From Macrococcus epidermidis (GTDB lineage: Bacteria; Bacillota; Bacilli; Staphylococcales; Staphylococcaceae), in the NCBI RefSeq assembly GCF_003259695.1, contig NZ_PZJH01000001.1:62001-126000 (forward strand): a stretch of DNA of 64,000 nucleotides, given 5' to 3'. The notes under the pieces are model-generated. The model was not told where the DNA came from and did no database searches. It was given only the letters and a program-made list of their open reading frames with translations. A program made the translations under genes and the position numbers. Positions 24,996 to 33,725 of the stretch are shown here, piece by piece (position 1 is the first letter of the stretch; every line of letters begins with the position of its first letter).

Positions 24996-25754
24996 GTGAC
25001 TGTTGATGAGAGATATAATGAAATTTTAAATTTATTGTTAAAGCATAAGAAACTTCGCTCTAAAGAAACTGCACATTTATTGAATGTGTCTTTCGAAACG
25101 ATACGCCGTGATTTTGAAGCATTAGAATTGCAAGGGAAGTTAAAGCGAGTACATGGTGGTGCTGAATATATTGAACCGAAGTCGGATGTGGAGAAGAATT
25201 TCATAGAGCGTGAGAATTTATATGCAGAAGAGAAGAAAGAGATTGCCAGAAAGGCAACGCAGTTTGTAAAAGAGGGAATGTCCATTGCATTAGATGTGAG
25301 TACGACAAATACAGCGATTGCGAGATGTCTTGCCAGGAAGTTTAACCGCTTAACCATTATTACCAACAGTCTTCCCATCATAGAGATTGTTGCTAAAATA
25401 ACAACTTTCACAGTTATTGTGCCAGGTGGCGTGTTATATAATCAGGAACGTTGTATTATTGGGGATGTTGCGATTGAGCATATTAGCAAATATAATATTG
25501 ATTTATTCTTCATGAGTTTAAGTGGTATTGATATGCACAAAGGTTTTACAGATTACGGTATGGAAGAGGTAAAGATCAAGAAAGCATTTCATTCTCGTGC
25601 GCAAACTGTTGTGGCTGTTGCTGATCATAGTAAGTTTGATAATGTATCCCTTATACATCTGGGAGATGATCAATTATGTGATGTAATAATTAGTGATGAG
25701 CGATTGGCTGAAAATATAAAAGAGAAATATGCGAGTAAATATAAAATTATATAG
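24996..25754 (+). CDS. DeoR/GlpR-family transcriptional regulator
   Basis: A 252-residue protein. The N-terminal helix-turn-helix has RSKETAHLLNVSFETIRRDF, followed by GKLKRVHGGAEYI, the DeoR signature. The C-terminal DeoR sensor domain has ALDVSTTNTAIARCL and LTIITNSLPI, which bind sugar phosphates in this family. GTG 24996 follows AAAGGAG; the ORF extension to 24945 lacks a site. It lies just upstream of the ABC transporter operon and probably represses it until a phosphorylated ligand appears. Confidence 0.85.
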   Translation: MTVDERYNEILNLLLKHKKLRSKETAHLLNVSFETIRRDFEALELQGKLKRVHGGAEYIEPKSDVEKNFIERENLYAEEKKEIARKATQFVKEGMSIALDVSTTNTAIARCLARKFNRLTIITNSLPIIEIVAKITTFTVIVPGGVLYNQERCIIGDVAIEHISKYNIDLFFMSLSGIDMHKGFTDYGMEEVKIKKAFHSRAQTVVAVADHSKFDNVSLIHLGDDQLCDVIISDERLAENIKEKYASKYKII

Positions 25755-25766
25755 ATGGATGGATTA

Positions 25767-25794
25767 AACACACAAATTAATTTGTGTGTTTTTT
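25767..25794 (+). terminator. Rho-independent terminator of the deoR-type gene
   Basis: AAACACACAAAT and ATTTGTGTGTTT form a perfect stem followed by a T run. Confidence 0.85.
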
Positions 25795-25808
25795 ATGTGT
25801 TTACACAT
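25795..25808. promoter_or_regulatory. candidate operator palindrome for ABC operon
   Basis: ATGTGT-TT-ACACAT is a perfect 14-bp palindrome between the regulator's terminator and the permease start at 25874. It is a candidate DeoR-family site, by position only. Confidence 0.4.
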
Positions 25809-25873
25809 AATTTACATATTATTAACATTGAATACATAATTACCTTGTATATTAGCATTGAAAGGAGATCAAC

Positions 25874-26764
25874 ATGAACAAGAATAAGAAGTTATTAAAA
25901 AGCAATTGGCTGACTTTATTATGTTTTATTCTGCCTTGTTTAATTCCATTAACAGCATTCTGGATTTTTCCGATGTTCTATAGCTTTTATATCAGCTTTA
26001 CAGATTGGGATTTTATGAGTGAAGAATACAATATGGTTGCATTAGGTAATTATCAAAGTATTTTAACTGATGAGCAATTTTACAAAGTACTATGGAATAC
26101 ATTTTACTTTGTCGTTGGAACGACAATTCCTACTTTAGTATTGGGGTTATGTTTCGCGTTGCTTGTTGTGAAGAAGATTCATCTCGGTGGCATATACAGA
26201 ACATTATTATTCTCGCCGTGGATTACGCCGATGGTTGCTGTGTCAATTGTCTGGTCATGGATCTTTGAACCAAAAATAGGTATTCTCAATCAAGTGTTAG
26301 GGATGCTTCATTTAGGACAACCTGGATGGCTACAATCATCACAGTGGGCGATGGTTGCCGTTATTATTGTCACAGTTTGGAAAGGTATTGGCTGGGCGAT
26401 GATTTTTTATTTAGATGCTTTAAAGAAAGTGCCGAAAGAACTTTATCAGGCTGCATCAATTGATGGTACACCACCATTTAGACAGTTAATGAAGATTACA
26501 TTACCTATGATCTCACCTACGACATTTTTCTTAGTGATTATTCTGGCAATTGATGCCCTGCAAGCTTATGACCAGTTCCAGATATTAACGCAAGGAGGTC
26601 CGGCAGGTTCTACTAGAACGATACTGTACATGTATTATCAGATGGCCTTTGAAGAATACAATATGGGTCGTGCGACAGCACTTGCAACGATATTAATTGT
26701 AATTACAGCGATACTTTCAGCAATACAGTTCTATGTTTCTAAGAAGTGGGTGCATTATCAATGA
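25874..26764 (+). CDS. sugar ABC transporter permease (UgpA/MalF-like)
   Basis: A 296-residue inner-membrane permease with six predicted helices. The cytoplasmic coupling loop has EAA motif ELYQAASIDGTPPFRQLMKI, and the C-terminal LTQGGPAGSTRTILYMYYQ is typical of UgpA/LacF proteins of the CUT1 class. It pairs with the next permease, overlapping it by ATGA, and with the binding protein at 27619 and ATPase at 30985. Closest in type to glycerol-3-phosphate importers; the exact substrate is not determined. Confidence 0.85.
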   Translation: MNKNKKLLKSNWLTLLCFILPCLIPLTAFWIFPMFYSFYISFTDWDFMSEEYNMVALGNYQSILTDEQFYKVLWNTFYFVVGTTIPTLVLGLCFALLVVKKIHLGGIYRTLLFSPWITPMVAVSIVWSWIFEPKIGILNQVLGMLHLGQPGWLQSSQWAMVAVIIVTVWKGIGWAMIFYLDALKKVPKELYQAASIDGTPPFRQLMKITLPMISPTTFFLVIILAIDALQAYDQFQILTQGGPAGSTRTILYMYYQMAFEEYNMGRATALATILIVITAILSAIQFYVSKKWVHYQ

Positions 26765-27585
26765 GGAAATTCAATTTAACGATTAGACATGTAATATTAG
26801 CGCTTGCAAGTTTCCTGATGTTCTTTCCGTTTCTATGGATGATTCTCAGCGCGTTAAAGACGAAAGATGAGATATTCCAGGTGCCATTTAAATTGTTTCC
26901 TGCATCACCGAAATGGCAGACATTTAATGAAGCTTTTCATTCAGCACCGTTTGCAACATACATATGGAATAGTACGTACACGTCTATTGCGATTGTATTA
27001 ATTCAAACAGTGACTTCAGCATTATTTGCTTATGCACTGACTCAAATGCAATGGAAAGGTAAACATACGTTGTTCTCGATTGTCATGGGAACGTATATGT
27101 TACCTGCTGCGGCAACTTACGTACCGAGCTATATTATTTTGAGTAAATTAAATTTAATTGACAGTCATATCGGATTAATTATTTCGAGTGCAGCGAGTGT
27201 TTACGGTGTGTTTTTATTCAGACAGGCATTCAAACAGATTTCTAAAGAGGTGATTCAAGCTGCACTGATTGATGGTGCGAGTCACTTTAAGATTTTATTT
27301 AGAATTATGTTTCCGTTAACGAAACCGACATTTGTTACGTTTATGTTGATCAGCTTTGTACAGAATTACAACAGTTATCTATGGCCTTCGTTAATCTTGC
27401 AATCTCAAGATAAGATGTTGATAACGAATGGTTTAAGACAATTCTTTATTGAAGGTGGAGCATACGGTGTGAAGTGGCCGGAAGTAATGGCAGCTTCAAC
27501 GTTTACTATCTTACCGTTACTCATCTTGTTCTTTGCGATTCAAAAGGTATTTGTAAGTGGTATTTCAGACAATGGTATTAAATAA
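26761..27585 (+). CDS. sugar ABC transporter permease (UgpE/MalG-like)
   Basis: A 274-residue permease with six helices. MFFPFLWMILSALKTKDEIF near the N-terminus and the EAA loop EVIQAALIDGASHFKILFRI, followed by PLTKPT, are typical of the UgpE/MalG class. The ATG at 26761 overlaps the previous stop codon (ATGA), so the two permeases are translationally coupled, consistent with a heterodimeric channel. Confidence 0.85.
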   Translation: MRKFNLTIRHVILALASFLMFFPFLWMILSALKTKDEIFQVPFKLFPASPKWQTFNEAFHSAPFATYIWNSTYTSIAIVLIQTVTSALFAYALTQMQWKGKHTLFSIVMGTYMLPAAATYVPSYIILSKLNLIDSHIGLIISSAASVYGVFLFRQAFKQISKEVIQAALIDGASHFKILFRIMFPLTKPTFVTFMLISFVQNYNSYLWPSLILQSQDKMLITNGLRQFFIEGGAYGVKWPEVMAASTFTILPLLILFFAIQKVFVSGISDNGIK

Positions 27586-27618
27586 ATTATTAATCATAAA
27601 CTAAGGGAGAAAGAAAAA

Positions 27619-28941
27619 ATGAAAAAGTTTATTTATGCAGGTTTATCTTCTATTGTATTAGCAACAACATTAGCAGGTTGCGGTGGTACTTCAAATGGTG
27701 GATCTAATGGTAAGGTTGTAGAGTTAAAAAAAGGTGACAAGGTAGAAATCGAGTTCTGGTATGGTCTAGGTGGTAAATTAGGCGATCAAATGAAGGAGAA
27801 AATCGAGGCCTTTAATAAATCACAAGATAAAGTTGTAGTAAAAGGTGTTCAGCAAGCAGATTATGATGAAACTTATAAGAAATTACAAGCTGCTGTCGCA
27901 AGTGGTAAGACACCTGCTTTAATTTTAACAACAACGGACACTGGTAAGATTATGGCAAAGAAAAAGATTTTAACAGAGTTAACGCCATACATTGATGTAA
28001 AAGATGATTATGAAACGAAAGATATTATTGAGACATTCTTAAAGGATGGACAGTTTGAAGATAAGCAATTCACGTTACCAGCATACGGTACAACACAATT
28101 AATGTATTACCGTAAAGATGCTTTAAAGGAAGCGGGATTAACTGAAGATATCTTTAAAGACTGGACGAAATTTGAAGCAGCAGCAAAGAAATTAACTAAG
28201 AAATCTGGCAATAAAGTTGAACGTTATGGTTGGTCGCCAATGTGGGGTGCTGACAACTTAATGGATATGGCTTTCTCTAACGGTGGGAAAGTAATTGACG
28301 AATCAGGTAAGAAAGTAATGATCAACTCTAAAGAGTGGGTAGAAGCATGGTCAATTATTGATCGCGGTATTAACAAGGATAAGACGATGAAAATCAATTC
28401 AGGTGGCCAAGGTTGGGAATATTGGTATAAAACGATTGATGAAGTAATGCAAGGAAAATCTGCAGGTTATATCGGTTCATCAGGTGACCAGGGAGATCTT
28501 GACTTCAAAATATTAGCAGCTGCTGAGCAACCTGGATTTAATGGTAAGAAAGGTGCACCGGTTGCATCAAGTCAACAGTTAGCGATTCCATCTAAAGCTG
28601 AAGCGAAACAAAAAGCAGCGGCATTTGAATTTATCAAATTCTTTGAGAAGGCAGAAAATACTGCAGACTGGTCAATGAATACTGGTTATATCGCAGTGAG
28701 AAGTTCAGCAAAAGATGATGCAAAATTTAAAGCTTACGCTAAGAAACATCCACAAATCTTAAAGCCTATTGAGCAGGCAGAACATGCTTCAAGCTTATTT
28801 ATCGATCCAACTGGCGGCAAGATACAAGATGCAATCAAAAAAGCAGCTGACAAAATGGAAATTGAAGGTAAGTCAGCGAAAGAAGTATTAGATGAAGCAC
28901 AAAAAGAAGCACAAGCAGCTTTAGATAATAGTGCTAAATAG
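27619..28941 (+). CDS. extracellular solute-binding lipoprotein (UgpB-like)
   Basis: A 440-residue lipoprotein with lipobox TLAGC. The mature domain begins IEFWYGLGGKLGDQ, typical of family 1 solute-binding proteins, with ASGKTPALILTTTDTG and NGGKVIDESGKKVMIN further on. It would capture the substrate at the cell surface and hand it to the permeases encoded just upstream. The start follows GGGAG. The UgpB-type sequence and PHP/HAD companions favour a phosphorylated or phosphodiester sugar/polyol. Confidence 0.83.
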   Translation: MKKFIYAGLSSIVLATTLAGCGGTSNGGSNGKVVELKKGDKVEIEFWYGLGGKLGDQMKEKIEAFNKSQDKVVVKGVQQADYDETYKKLQAAVASGKTPALILTTTDTGKIMAKKKILTELTPYIDVKDDYETKDIIETFLKDGQFEDKQFTLPAYGTTQLMYYRKDALKEAGLTEDIFKDWTKFEAAAKKLTKKSGNKVERYGWSPMWGADNLMDMAFSNGGKVIDESGKKVMINSKEWVEAWSIIDRGINKDKTMKINSGGQGWEYWYKTIDEVMQGKSAGYIGSSGDQGDLDFKILAAAEQPGFNGKKGAPVASSQQLAIPSKAEAKQKAAAFEFIKFFEKAENTADWSMNTGYIAVRSSAKDDAKFKAYAKKHPQILKPIEQAEHASSLFIDPTGGKIQDAIKKAADKMEIEGKSAKEVLDEAQKEAQAALDNSAK

Positions 28942-28956
28942 TAAGGGGCCAGTCAA

Positions 28957-30279
28957 ATGAACAAAGCTATAGGTACAATTTCAATAAGAGGATTCCAATA
29001 TCCTCTTATTACTTTTAATATACAATGTGAATTCTGGACTTATGTCCGTTTGTATCAGGGTGATACATTAGTGTATCAATATATCGGTAGAGATGCTGAA
29101 TTAGTGGTTGATTTAGCAGATGTATCTTATGGGCAATCACAATTATTTGATGATAGCGATCTTACTTACGTCGTAATGGACGTGCAGAAGTTTACGATGC
29201 CGATTGTTAATGTTGAAGTAACTGATGGTAAGCCTGCGCATATCGAAGAGCATCATCATATTATTCAGAGTATGACAGATAAAAGTATAACAGACAAACG
29301 TTTTTATAAAGGCGACTTGCATGCGCATACGAACCTTACTGATGGTAGTTTAACACCAGGTGAATTGGTTGCACATGCAAAGGAAGTGGGCTTAGATTTC
29401 TTCTTTATTACAGATCATAACTTTTACCATACAATATGGCCAGAGAGTGATCTGTTAGTACTTCCAGGTGTTGAGTTTACAGGTAATACAGGGCATTGGA
29501 ATGCATTAAACCTTCAGGATACCATCGATATGTATTCAGATGACTATAATATTGAATCTATTGAAGGCACGCATCGTTTGATGGATAGAATGCGTGATAA
29601 AGGTACGTTAGTGAGCATTAACCATCCATTCTTGACAATTTGGTCATGGTTACATGATGAACTGGATTTAACGAAGATTGATAGTCTTGAATTATGGAAT
29701 GATCCAAGTTATAAGGATAATCCTCAGGCAACAGAAGATGCTTTAAAGTTCTGGCACGCATCACTTGTAACGGGGCATCGCATTACAGCAGTTGGAGGTA
29801 GTGATTTCCATCATCTAATTGATGTGAAAGATAACAATAGAACAAATGCATTAAATGATCCGACAACACATGTATATTGTGATGGACTAAATAAAGACAA
29901 TTTACTCCAAAGTATCCGAAATGGCCATGTATTCGTAACGAGATTTATGGATGTTGAAGCATTCAGCGTTACTGTAAATGATAAAGCAGTAATGTTTGGT
30001 GAGACAATGAATACAAGTGGTAACTTACTAGTGTCATTTGAAGTTAAAGGAGAACCTATAACGGCAGAAGTAACGCTATTTACGAAAGATAAACGCTATG
30101 TTGCTGCTTTAGAAAATAATGTTGCTACATTTAATATTGAAGTTGAGCCTAATGATTTCTTTAGATTTGAACTAAGGAACGAAGAGCTAATAGCATTTAC
30201 AAATCCAATTTATCAAGGTGTAATCGAACGTACTACAACAACATATAAAGAAGTGAAGGCATTGATGTATGAAGTATAA
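28957..30279 (+). CDS. PHP-domain metallohydrolase (CehA/McbA-like)
   Basis: A 440-residue protein with an N-terminal beta-sandwich of about 110 residues. The PHP domain follows: YKGDLHAHTNLTDGS (about 117-131), FFFITDHNF, LPGVEFTG, INHPF and GGSDFHHL, which supply the metal-binding His and Asp residues. PHP enzymes hydrolyse phosphoesters; CehA/McbA members are broad hydrolases. It stands 15 bases after the binding protein gene and overlaps the next by 11 bases, indicating a role in processing the imported compound. No signal peptide. Confidence 0.82.
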   Translation: MNKAIGTISIRGFQYPLITFNIQCEFWTYVRLYQGDTLVYQYIGRDAELVVDLADVSYGQSQLFDDSDLTYVVMDVQKFTMPIVNVEVTDGKPAHIEEHHHIIQSMTDKSITDKRFYKGDLHAHTNLTDGSLTPGELVAHAKEVGLDFFFITDHNFYHTIWPESDLLVLPGVEFTGNTGHWNALNLQDTIDMYSDDYNIESIEGTHRLMDRMRDKGTLVSINHPFLTIWSWLHDELDLTKIDSLELWNDPSYKDNPQATEDALKFWHASLVTGHRITAVGGSDFHHLIDVKDNNRTNALNDPTTHVYCDGLNKDNLLQSIRNGHVFVTRFMDVEAFSVTVNDKAVMFGETMNTSGNLLVSFEVKGEPITAEVTLFTKDKRYVAALENNVATFNIEVEPNDFFRFELRNEELIAFTNPIYQGVIERTTTTYKEVKALMYEV

Positions 30280-30985
30280 GTTAGTCATATTCGATAAAGA
30301 TGGTACCCTGCTTAGATTCGAATCAGTATGGGTAAAAATTGGTCATAATATTGTAGACAGCTTTATAAATTCGTATGATGTTCAAGTTGATAAAGAAGAT
30401 ATATTACAAGCATTAGGCTTAGGTGCAGATTACATCGAACCTGCTGGCATATTATCAAGTGGCACAACAAACGACATTATCAAGGTGTTTAAAGGTTACA
30501 CTAATGATGCAAGAGTTGAAACATGGACGCGCAAAAATATGGACGCACTCGCCAATCAATATGAACATCAGCTTGAAATGATTAAAGGCACGGACGTTGT
30601 ACTGAAAAAATTACAGGAAAAAGGTTACCTGTTAGCAGTTATTACAGCGGATGATTATATTAGTACCGATAATTTCTTAACAAAGTTTGATATTCGCCAT
30701 TACTTTAATGAAATTATCACAAGTGACAGAGTCCCTGTGCAAAAACCTAATCATTTAATACTGGATTCACTTATAGCAAAATATCAAATTAAGACGAATG
30801 AAATGATTATGGTTGGTGATACACCTATCGATATGCAGTTAGGTAAGAATGGCAATATTGGACTTACGATAGGTGTATTAAGTGGGACGAGTAAGCATGA
30901 ACATTTGCACGAAGCAGATATTATATTAAATGATGTGACAGAATTAATTAAAGACGACCAATTGATTTGGGAAGAGGGATTTTAA
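30269..30985 (+). CDS. HAD-superfamily phosphatase (phosphoglycolate phosphatase-like)
   Basis: A 238-residue HAD hydrolase: FDKDGTLL at residue 8 (nucleophile Asp and acid/base Asp), LAVITADD (motif II), QKPNHLIL with the motif III Lys, and VGDTPIDMQLG (motif IV). The cap insertion after motif I is C1 type. The start lies within the PHP gene and the stop overlaps the next gene (TAATG). It probably removes phosphate from the transported compound or its product. Confidence 0.85.
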   Translation: MKYKLVIFDKDGTLLRFESVWVKIGHNIVDSFINSYDVQVDKEDILQALGLGADYIEPAGILSSGTTNDIIKVFKGYTNDARVETWTRKNMDALANQYEHQLEMIKGTDVVLKKLQEKGYLLAVITADDYISTDNFLTKFDIRHYFNEIITSDRVPVQKPNHLILDSLIAKYQIKTNEMIMVGDTPIDMQLGKNGNIGLTIGVLSGTSKHEHLHEADIILNDVTELIKDDQLIWEEGF

Positions 30986-32019
30986 TGCTGAAAGTAGAAA
31001 ATATAAATAAAAGATATCACAAAGAGCAATGGGTTTTAAAAGATATTAACTTTGAAGTAGCTGCTGGTGAGTTCTTTGTACTTGTAGGACCTAGTGGTTG
31101 CGGGAAAAGTACTCTGCTTAAGATGATTGCAGGATTAGAAGATATTACTGAAGGTAAGTTATTTATAAATGATACGTTAGCAAATCATTTACATCCGAAA
31201 GATAGAAGTCTATCGATGGTAGTTCAAAACTATGCGCTTTATCCTCATATGACGGTAGAGAAGAATATATTATTTACCCTGGAAAATAGAAAAGTGCCTA
31301 AAAGTGATCGTCAGCAAAAGATGATGGAAGCGGCAAAGCTTGTTGGATTAGAAAGTTATTTAAAGAAGAAGCCAGGTGAACTGTCAGGAGGACAACGTCA
31401 ACGTGTAGCACTTGCTCGTGCAATTGTAAGTGAATCAAAGATATGTCTGATGGATGAACCATTATCTAACTTAGATGCAAAGCTGAGAGGCCAAATGCGT
31501 GTAGAACTACGTCAGTTACAGCAACGACTGGGGATGACGATGATTTATGTTACACATGATCAAGTCGAAGCAATGACGATGAGTGATCGCATTATGGTCT
31601 TAAATGACGGTCATATTCAACAAATCGGTACACCGTTAGAAATATACAATAATCCCGCCAATAAATTTGTAGCAAACTTTATGGGAAGTCCAGCAATGAA
31701 TATTGTTAGAGGACATTTAATTGATAACGCGATTAAGTTTGGTGATTTCAGTCTCCCTGCAACGATTAATCATCAAACGATTGATGTAGGGTTTAGACCT
31801 GAAGATGTGTACATTGATCAAAATGGAACTGCAGTAACAGTTACCGCATGTGAAATATTAGGTGATACGACAATTGTGAACTTTAATATTAGCGATGAGA
31901 AATGTATCGCCAAATTCAATGAGCAATTACCATTGAATATTGGAGATGTCATTCATGTTCGTATTAAACAAGATAAAATTAAATACTTTGATGCAGAACA
32001 AGGTGCAGTCATCGCATAA
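30985..32019 (+). CDS. ABC transporter ATPase (UgpC/MsmK-like)
   Basis: A 344-residue CUT1-class ATPase. Walker A is GPSGCGKST; the Q-loop is in VVQNYALYPHMT; the ABC signature is LSGGQRQRVALARA; Walker B is ICLMDEPLSNLD; and the switch His is in YVTHDQ. After residue 240 is the OB-fold regulatory domain typical of MalK/UgpC (FRPEDVYI). ATG 30985 overlaps the HAD stop. It powers the two permeases encoded upstream and completes the operon. Confidence 0.85.
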   Translation: MLKVENINKRYHKEQWVLKDINFEVAAGEFFVLVGPSGCGKSTLLKMIAGLEDITEGKLFINDTLANHLHPKDRSLSMVVQNYALYPHMTVEKNILFTLENRKVPKSDRQQKMMEAAKLVGLESYLKKKPGELSGGQRQRVALARAIVSESKICLMDEPLSNLDAKLRGQMRVELRQLQQRLGMTMIYVTHDQVEAMTMSDRIMVLNDGHIQQIGTPLEIYNNPANKFVANFMGSPAMNIVRGHLIDNAIKFGDFSLPATINHQTIDVGFRPEDVYIDQNGTAVTVTACEILGDTTIVNFNISDEKCIAKFNEQLPLNIGDVIHVRIKQDKIKYFDAEQGAVIA

Positions 32020-32022
32020 CTA

Positions 32023-32052
32023 CCGGACAAAGATACTTTGTTCGGTTTTTTT
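32023..32052 (+). terminator. Rho-independent terminator of ABC operon
   Basis: CCGGACAAAG and CTTTGTTCGG form a stem with ATA loop, followed by T7. Confidence 0.88.
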
Positions 32053-32068
32053 AACTTAAGTGACAGCA

Positions 32069-32108
32069 ATCATTTAATACTCTTTAGTACGATATCGTAT
32101 TAAATGAT
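32069..32108. promoter_or_regulatory. inverted repeat upstream of abgT-type gene
   Basis: ATCATTTAATAC (32069-32080) and GTATTAAATGAT (32097-32108) are perfect 12-base arms. The 16-base centre holds the second palindrome TACGATATCGTA, which overlaps the right arm. It could be an operator or an RNA hairpin; no T run follows, so a terminator is less likely. Confidence 0.5.
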
Positions 32109-32191
32109 TTGAAATCACTAAATATTATCGATATTATAGTAATTAAGTTATCCTTAACTGAATTTTCTAATAATTAAATGGAGGAGATGTA

Positions 32192-33724
32192 ATGAGTGAG
32201 AATGTAAAAAAGAAAAGTATGATGGACAAGTTTTTAGACATGATTGAAAAAGCCGGTAATAGATTACCTGATCCAGTTGTTATCTTTATTAGTCTTTGTG
32301 CCATTATCTTAGTGGCATCAACAATAGCGAGTTTCTTTGGTCTATCAGCAAAGAATCCTACCGATGGAAAAGTAGTGAAAGCAGTTAACTTATTAACGCC
32401 TGATGGTATTGCGAAAATTATTTCAGAAGCGGTCCCGAATTTCGCTGCCTTTCCACCTTTAGGATTAGTACTTGTCGTGATGATAGGTGTTGGTATTGCT
32501 GAGAAGACAGGATACTTTGAAACGTTAATGAAATATACGATTGAGAAGACACCACGCAAAATTATAATTCCGATTATTATATTTGTAGGTATTATGGGAA
32601 ATGCTGCAGGAGATGCAGCAACAATCGTCTTACCGCCTATTGCAGCATTAGTGTTTATAAAGCTTGGTTATCACCCAATTGCGGGACTTGTAATGGCATA
32701 TGCAGCTGCGCTTGGTGGATTCTCTGCAAGTTTAGTAATAGGTATGACTGATGCACTAGCTGTGTCATTTACAGAACCTGCAACAAAACTTATAGATGGC
32801 AGTGTGAAAGTGAATGCTGCAATGAATTATTATTTCTTATGTGCATCAACGGTCTTGTTATTATTTGTAGCATGGTTTGTAACGTCAAAGATAGTTATTC
32901 CGAGGTTTGGTAAGTACACAGGACATATTGAGGAAGGTGCCGAAGAGAATCACGTATCAGATAGAGAGCGTAAAGCAATGTTATTTGCCAATATTAGTGT
33001 ACTTGTTGCAATGGCAGTTGTAGCACTTTTAGCGATACCTGAAAGTGGTTTATTACGCAATGCAAAGACAGGTTCATTAATTGATGATTCACCGTTAATG
33101 AATGGGATTGTACCAATTATTACAGTTCTATTCTTAGTTCCAGGATTGGTTTATGGAATTGTTGCTGGAACGATGCGTTCAACACGTAAGTTCTCTGAAA
33201 TGCTTGCAGAATCAATGAGCTCGATGGGTGGCTTTATTGTGATCGTATTCTTTGCTGCACAGATGCTGGCATTCTTTACGTGGAGTAATTTAGGAACAAT
33301 TATCGCAATTAAAGGTGCTGAATTACTAAAAGGGCAGAATGGTATCGTATTAATACTAGGTATACTAATTTTGTCTGGATTTATAAACATGTTGATAGGT
33401 AGTGCCTCAGCGAAATGGGCAATACTCGCACCAATTTTAGTTCCGATGCTGATGCTTTTAGGTATTCACCCTGCATTTACACAAGTTATTTACCGAGTAG
33501 GGGATTCGATAACAAATCCGATTACACCGATGATGCCATATCTACCATTGCTATTATCGTATGCTCAGAAGTATCAAAAGGATATCGGCTTAGGAACGAT
33601 GATTGCAGCATTAATGCCGTATTCTGTTGCATTCGGTATCTTCTGGACGATTCTATTACTTGTATGGTTTTACTTAGGCATTCCAGTGGGACCAGGTGGA
33701 CCGATTCATTTAGGAGGAAATTAA
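32192..33724 (+). CDS. AbgT-family transporter
   Basis: A 510-residue membrane protein with about 12 hydrophobic segments. It has AbgT-type motifs: NRLPDPVVIFISLC near residue 20, GNAAGDAATIVLPPIAALVF, and near the C-terminus IGSASAKWAILAPI and DSITNPITPMMPYLPLLL. E. coli AbgT imports p-aminobenzoyl-glutamate, while other members export sulphonamides. The M20 amidohydrolase gene begins one base after its stop, as expected for uptake and cleavage of an acyl-glutamate or similar amide. Confidence 0.88.
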   Translation: MSENVKKKSMMDKFLDMIEKAGNRLPDPVVIFISLCAIILVASTIASFFGLSAKNPTDGKVVKAVNLLTPDGIAKIISEAVPNFAAFPPLGLVLVVMIGVGIAEKTGYFETLMKYTIEKTPRKIIIPIIIFVGIMGNAAGDAATIVLPPIAALVFIKLGYHPIAGLVMAYAAALGGFSASLVIGMTDALAVSFTEPATKLIDGSVKVNAAMNYYFLCASTVLLLFVAWFVTSKIVIPRFGKYTGHIEEGAEENHVSDRERKAMLFANISVLVAMAVVALLAIPESGLLRNAKTGSLIDDSPLMNGIVPIITVLFLVPGLVYGIVAGTMRSTRKFSEMLAESMSSMGGFIVIVFFAAQMLAFFTWSNLGTIIAIKGAELLKGQNGIVLILGILILSGFINMLIGSASAKWAILAPILVPMLMLLGIHPAFTQVIYRVGDSITNPITPMMPYLPLLLSYAQKYQKDIGLGTMIAALMPYSVAFGIFWTILLLVWFYLGIPVGPGGPIHLGGN

Positions 33725-33725
33725 T

